From: Eubacterium sp. UBA4343 | GTDB taxonomy: Bacteria; Bacillota; Clostridia; Lachnospirales; Lachnospiraceae | Assembly: GCA_002394235.1 (NCBI GenBank) | Contig: DGTF01000075.1 | Coordinates: 7,131-24,421, forward strand | Reading direction: 5' to 3' | Length of the DNA stretch: 17,291 bases | In this document: piece after piece, positions 14,036 to 17,291 of the stretch | Layout: each line of letters starts with the position of its first letter | How positions within the stretch are numbered: the stretch's first letter is position 1 | Position numbers and translations under genes: made by a program | Notes under the pieces: model-generated | Databases searched by the model: none | Told to the model about the DNA's origin: nothing | Seen by the model: the letters and a program-made list of their open reading frames with translations, nothing else

Positions 14036-14551
14036 ATGATCGCATTACAGATTGAACATGTCGGCAGCTTCATGAATCACCTTCTTCTGAAGGAAACGTT
14101 CGACCGTTTTCTGGTCTCGGAAGCGCAGATCACAACCTTTACCACATTTTCCATCGACGGTCAGGCTCACCCGGAATATTATGAGGGCGACTCTTCAGAT
14201 GACGGAATCACGAACAAAGCCACGAACCCACAGACACACCGGGAATCTCTGGTGCACTGGAGGGATATCCGATCCTTCTGCGTACAGATCCTGAAAGGCC
14301 GCAGGCTTCCTCTCTCCTTCCGTTTTGTCTTCCAGCTGAGTGCCGGACAGATCCGGCGTTTTATGGAAAAGAACGAACTGAATTACGATCCGGATGATAT
14401 CCTCGGACTGTTCCTGAACATTCAATACCGGAATCAGACACTGACAGTAACTACCGGATCCTCTCTCCGGGTCTTTACGCTGGATCACTCCGTTGACCAG
14501 GCGTGGGACCGGTATGTGCAGAATTTTTTCACTGCCTGTCATCTCGACTGA
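14036..14551 (+). CDS. DUF5721-like protein of unknown function
   Basis: A 171-residue soluble protein without signal peptide or membrane segment. Its beginning (MIALQIEHVGSFMNHLLL), the FSIDGQ segment near 38-43, the central IRSFCVQILKGRRLPLSFRF and the C-terminal WDRYVQNFF agree with what I recall of the Lachnospiraceae family DUF5721; no catalytic motif stands out. GGAGG is 8 nt before the ATG at 14036. An open frame 61 codons longer begins at 13853, but it covers both promoters and is rejected. It stands alone, divergent from the membrane-protein gene and convergent with htpG. A four-unit tandem repeat begins at its stop codon. Confidence 0.82.
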   Translation: MIALQIEHVGSFMNHLLLKETFDRFLVSEAQITTFTTFSIDGQAHPEYYEGDSSDDGITNKATNPQTHRESLVHWRDIRSFCVQILKGRRLPLSFRFVFQLSAGQIRRFMEKNELNYDPDDILGLFLNIQYRNQTLTVTTGSSLRVFTLDHSVDQAWDRYVQNFFTACHLD

Positions 14552-14649
14552 ACGCCGGGAAAATTGCTGTTGCACAAATGCCGGAATGTGCTTTTTTGTG
14601 TGAATGCCAGGAAAATGATTTACGCGAATACCTGAAAAATGTTTTGTGT
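14550..14649 (+). repeat. Four degenerate ~25-bp tandem units after the DUF5721-like gene
   Basis: Units begin at 14550, 14576, 14602 and 14626 (lengths 26, 26, 24, 24). Each starts near GAATGCCGGGAAAATG, and units 2 and 4 end in a TTTTGTGT-like stretch. The first unit overlaps the stop codon. The repeats fill almost the whole space between the DUF5721-like gene and the htpG terminator. Confidence 0.6.
14572..14597 (+). terminator. Possible weak terminator of the DUF5721-like gene
   Basis: GCACA (14572-14576) and TGTGC (14587-14591) form a 5-bp stem with a 10-nt loop, followed by T6 (14592-14597). The stem is short for a terminator, but it is about 20 nt past the stop and no better rightward candidate exists apart from the htpG terminator hairpin read in reverse. 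Confidence 0.35.
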
Positions 14650-14650
14650 G

Positions 14651-14701
14651 AAACAAAAGGAGCGGGAACAAACGCCTGCTGCGCATTTTTATCCCGCTCC
14701 T
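14651..14701 (-). terminator. Intrinsic terminator of htpG
   Basis: On the minus strand AGGAGCGGGA (14701-14692) pairs with TCCCGCTCCT (14667-14658) in a perfect 10-bp stem with a 24-nt loop, followed by TTTGTTT. It starts 14 nt beyond the htpG stop. Confidence 0.82.
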
Positions 14702-14714
14702 CTATCAATCTTCC

Positions 14715-16997
14715 TTATTCAGATTTCTTCTTGTCCTTTGATTCCTTCGAAGCTTTCTTCTTCGGTACTGCGGTGTCCTTCTTCTCCGACGCCTTCACTT
14801 CTTTCTTTGTTGTATCCGCCTTCTTGATCTGGGCTTTTCCCGCGGGCTTTGCGTTCTCCGCAAGTTTTACCATGATCTCGTTGCTCCTGCTGATGAACTT
14901 TGTCATCTCATCCGGAGTCAGAGCGCGGTTGCTGATAACTGCCAGATCATAAAGCTGCTCACAGAAGAGGCTGACATCCTCGGATGCCTTATGCTCGAAT
15001 ACATATTTCACAAGCGGATGCTTTGCATTCAGAACAAGTGTCTGCTGTCCCTCGAGTTCATCCACGTTGATGTTCTTGTCCGCCATTCCGTACATGCGCA
15101 TCATCTCGCTATAACGACGCATCTCCTCGGAGATCGTGACCATGGCTGAAACACTGGGATCCTTCAGATTCTCCACCCGGACGGACAGCTGACTCTTGTT
15201 CAGAACCTTGCGGAAGAGCTCCTGCAGATCCTTGCTCTCTTCCTTCAGAGATTCGCTGTCTTCCTTCATATCATCGGTGAGATCCGCATCGATTCTCTGG
15301 AAATGAAGATTTTCATTCAGCTGCTCCACATGGGAGATAAACGGTGCATCAATGGTATGGATCAGCTTATATGCCTGCTTCTTCTGGCTTCGGAACATAT
15401 TGATGTACTGGCTCTGCTGCACTTCGTTTGTCACATAATAGATGGTGATCTTCGGTGCATCCTTTTTGTCGTCCTTCTGATCCTTATCACCGGATTTACT
15501 CTCTTCCGAAGCTTCTGCCTCAGGTTTCTTCTCACTATCGGTACCCGCCTCAGATTCCTTCGCGTCCGCAGCCTTGCTCTTGTCCGCTGCCTTCTCTTCC
15601 TCTGCCTTTTCCGGAGTATTGGCGGCGATGATATCTTTCAGCGTGTGATACTTGCCGTCGAGATCCTCATAGAGGATGTAATCCATCATTCTCTCAGAGA
15701 ACTTGGGATCCTTCAGCGTTCCGAACTTGATGAACGGACTGATGTCGTTCCAGTATTTCTCATATTCTTCTCTCTTGGTCTTGCACATGCCTGAGAGCTT
15801 GTCCGCAACCTTCTTTGAGATGTAATCGGAAATCTTCTGCGCGAAACCGTCATTCTGAAGCGCGGAACGAGAGACGTTGAGGGGCAGATCCGGGCAGTCG
15901 ATCACGCCCTTGAGCAGGAGCAAATATTCCGGGATAACTTCCTTGATATTGTCCGCGATGAATACCTGGTTGTTGTACAGCTTGATTTTTCCCTCAATGG
16001 ACTCGTATTCCGTGTTGATTCTCGGGAAGTACAGAATGCCCTTCAGGCGGAACGGATAATCCATATTCAGATGAATCCAGAACAGCGGCTCCTTGTAATC
16101 CAGGAATACATGGCGGTAAAATTCCTTGTACTCCTCATCTGTGCACTGACTGGGCTGCTTTGTCCACAGTGGATGCGTATCACTGATGGATACCGGCCGC
16201 TTCTGAATCTTTACCTGATTTTTCTCCGGGCTAGTCTCGACCTTTTCGGTCTCGCCCTTGTCATTCTTCTTCTCCTCGTACTTCGCGTCCTCATGGATAT
16301 GCTCAATGACAACATCGGTATCCTTGAGATCCTTTTCATCGATGATCTCTGTCTCCGGCTCTTTTGTCTCGTTCTCGAGATAGATTTCTACCGGCATGAA
16401 GGAGCAGTATTTCTCCAGAGTCTCACGCACCTTGTACTCATTGGCGAATTCCAGACTATCCTCTGCCAGATGCAGCGTGATTGTCGTTCCGGCCTCGGTT
16501 CGCGTTCCCTCGCTCATATCATATTCTGTACCGCCGTCACACTCCCAGTGAACGGCCTCCGCTCCCTCACGGAAACTCAATGTATCGATTTCCACCAGAT
16601 CCGCTACCATGAATGCAGAATAGAATCCGAGTCCGAAATGTCCGATGATCTGGTCACTGTCTGCCTTATCCTTATACTTTTCCAGAAATTCCGTTGCACC
16701 GGAAAAAGCAATCTCTGTGATGTCACGGATTACCTCGTCCGCTGTCATACCAATTCCGTTATCGGTGAATTTCAGTGTTTTTTCCTTATCGTTAACCGAT
16801 ACGGTGATCTTCGGCTTATATCCCTCCGGAAGCCTTACCTCGCCTACGGCATCCAGTTTTTTTCTCTTGGTTATGGCATCGGATCCGTTCGAAATCAGTT
16901 CCCGGATAAAGATATCCTTATCCGAATACATCCATTTCTTGATTATTGGAAAAATGTTGTCGCTGTTAATCGACAGATTTCCATGTCTCATTTCCAT
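14715..16997 (-). CDS. htpG: Molecular chaperone HtpG (Hsp90)
   Basis: ATP-driven homodimeric chaperone in the cytosol. The 760-residue product is longer than E. coli HtpG (624). Counting from Met at 16997, the GHKL ATPase motifs are Glu33 and Asn37 in ELISNGSDA, DNGIGM at 79-84 and GHFGLGFYSAFMVA at 119-132; the middle-domain catalytic Arg376 is in NVSRSALQ. Three charged low-complexity stretches account for most of the extra length: about 209-262 between N and middle domains, about 462-515 just before ITIYYVTN, and a Lys-rich C-terminal tail from about 717. The ATG at 16997 has GGAG 11 nt upstream; an in-frame GTG at 17009 overlaps that site and is rejected. The gene appears monocistronic, with a CIRCE-type site upstream and its own terminator. 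Confidence 0.96.
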   Translation of the reverse strand: MEMRHGNLSINSDNIFPIIKKWMYSDKDIFIRELISNGSDAITKRKKLDAVGEVRLPEGYKPKITVSVNDKEKTLKFTDNGIGMTADEVIRDITEIAFSGATEFLEKYKDKADSDQIIGHFGLGFYSAFMVADLVEIDTLSFREGAEAVHWECDGGTEYDMSEGTRTEAGTTITLHLAEDSLEFANEYKVRETLEKYCSFMPVEIYLENETKEPETEIIDEKDLKDTDVVIEHIHEDAKYEEKKNDKGETEKVETSPEKNQVKIQKRPVSISDTHPLWTKQPSQCTDEEYKEFYRHVFLDYKEPLFWIHLNMDYPFRLKGILYFPRINTEYESIEGKIKLYNNQVFIADNIKEVIPEYLLLLKGVIDCPDLPLNVSRSALQNDGFAQKISDYISKKVADKLSGMCKTKREEYEKYWNDISPFIKFGTLKDPKFSERMMDYILYEDLDGKYHTLKDIIAANTPEKAEEEKAADKSKAADAKESEAGTDSEKKPEAEASEESKSGDKDQKDDKKDAPKITIYYVTNEVQQSQYINMFRSQKKQAYKLIHTIDAPFISHVEQLNENLHFQRIDADLTDDMKEDSESLKEESKDLQELFRKVLNKSQLSVRVENLKDPSVSAMVTISEEMRRYSEMMRMYGMADKNINVDELEGQQTLVLNAKHPLVKYVFEHKASEDVSLFCEQLYDLAVISNRALTPDEMTKFISRSNEIMVKLAENAKPAGKAQIKKADTTKKEVKASEKKDTAVPKKKASKESKDKKKSE

Positions 16998-17030
16998 ACT
17001 AATACACACTCCTTTTCACTTTTGATCCTT

Positions 17031-17062
17031 CATTTTCGTGACATATCCCCGTCAGGAAAATG
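17031..17062 (-). other. Hairpin in the htpG leader
   Basis: CATTTTC (17031-17037) pairs with GAAAATG (17056-17062) and TGAC (17039-17042) with GTCA (17051-17054), separated by one G-G mismatch, around an 8-nt loop. It lies about 20 nt upstream of the htpG ribosome site and does not cover it, so it is not an obvious RNA thermometer. Confidence 0.45.
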
Positions 17063-17180
17063 GAAATTTATGTTATCGCCGCTGATGAACCGCTGTCTGT
17101 GGAAACCCCACTTCGCGGATCATTCCGGCTGTGATTTTCTGTCAATATGACCGGTATTCATTTTATACCCGACAAGTGTT

Positions 17181-17209
17181 ATATTAGTACCCTTATTACA
17201 GAAAGTCAA
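17181..17209 (-). promoter_or_regulatory. Promoter of htpG
   Basis: On the minus strand TTGACT (17209-17204), a 17-nt spacer and TAATAT (17186-17181), with a T-run upstream of the -35. The start near 17174 would give a leader of about 175 nt. The -35 is good, the -10 only fair (a TATAAC lies 3 nt further on). Confidence 0.6.
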
Positions 17210-17216
17210 GAAAAAA

Positions 17217-17243
17217 CTAGCACTCGATTTTGTCGAGTGCTAG
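17217..17243. promoter_or_regulatory. CIRCE-type operator, likely HrcA binding site
   Basis: CTAGCACTC, 9 nt, GAGTGCTAG: a perfect 9-bp inverted repeat matching the CIRCE consensus TTAGCACTC-N9-GAGTGCTAA except at the outermost bases and with the exact 9-nt spacing. CIRCE is the operator of the heat-shock repressor HrcA. It sits 7 nt upstream of the htpG -35 box, not downstream of it as is more usual, and overlaps a possible rightward promoter. Confidence 0.88.
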
Positions 17244-17259
17244 CAAGGTACTGTATAAA
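17230..17259 (+). promoter_or_regulatory. Possible rightward promoter overlapping CIRCE
   Basis: TTGTCG (17230-17235), an 18-nt spacer and TATAAA (17254-17259). The -35 lies within the right half of the CIRCE site. Any gene it drives would start beyond the right edge; the last 30 bases show no confident coding start. Confidence 0.35.
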
Positions 17260-17291
17260 TCCAGTCGCAATGTTCTTGGCCCACGGGGAGC

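Noticed and set aside
16071..17150. Rightward open frame of 359 codons opposite htpG
   Set aside because: Antisense to htpG and runs through its ribosome site and leader; leucine-rich shadow translation.

Overview
The window reads as a chromosomal segment from a moderate-G+C Bacillota, most likely a Lachnospiraceae-type clostridium. The reasons are the class 1B dihydroorotate dehydrogenase pair (PyrD plus PyrK), a long OMP decarboxylase of the second bacterial subfamily, two small proteins that resemble Lachnospiraceae families (DUF5721 and, less surely, DUF6142), strong GGAGG ribosome binding sites and sigma-A type promoters. The taxonomic call is inference; no marker RNA gene is present.

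Positions 12316 to 209 hold one unbroken leftward run of twelve genes: pyrC-pyrF-pyrK-pyrD-pyrE, a small membrane protein, an HD-domain nucleotidase-like protein, a large M29-family aminopeptidase, then purE-purM-purN-purD. A good promoter (12412-12440) precedes pyrC and a strong intrinsic terminator (21-64) follows purD. Spacing is tight in places (8-nt overlap pyrC/pyrF, 4-nt overlap HD/M29, 6 and 16 nt elsewhere), but gaps of 107-217 nt occur around pyrE, purM, purN and purD. No internal terminator was seen, so read-through from pyrimidine into purine genes is plausible but not proven. The five pyr genes cover carbamoyl-aspartate to UMP. The four pur genes are only part of IMP synthesis; purF, purL, purC, purB, purH and purK are not in the window.

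Positions 12317-12677 form a divergent control region for pyrC (leftward) and a cold-shock gene, cspA-like (rightward). Positions 12879-13450 contain no gene. They hold the cspA terminator, a 64-bp tandem duplication of terminator-like sequence, a composite inverted-repeat element, and the terminator of the next leftward gene. The right end of that element recurs at position 1 of the window, again directly against the T-tract of a leftward terminator, which suggests a dispersed repeat that sits at terminators.

Positions 13451-14551 hold two divergently transcribed small genes, a single-pass membrane protein with a Ser/Ala/Asp tail and a DUF5721-like protein, with facing promoters. Positions 14715-16997 encode HtpG (Hsp90) with three unusually charged low-complexity segments. 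A CIRCE-type inverted repeat lies upstream, pointing to HrcA heat-shock control of htpG and perhaps of a gene beyond the right edge.

I found no convincing new multi-gene system. The most interesting items are the terminator-associated repeat, the CIRCE placement, the 701-residue M29 peptidase inside a nucleotide operon, a PurE lacking a usually conserved histidine, and several short degenerate tandem repeats in gene tails.
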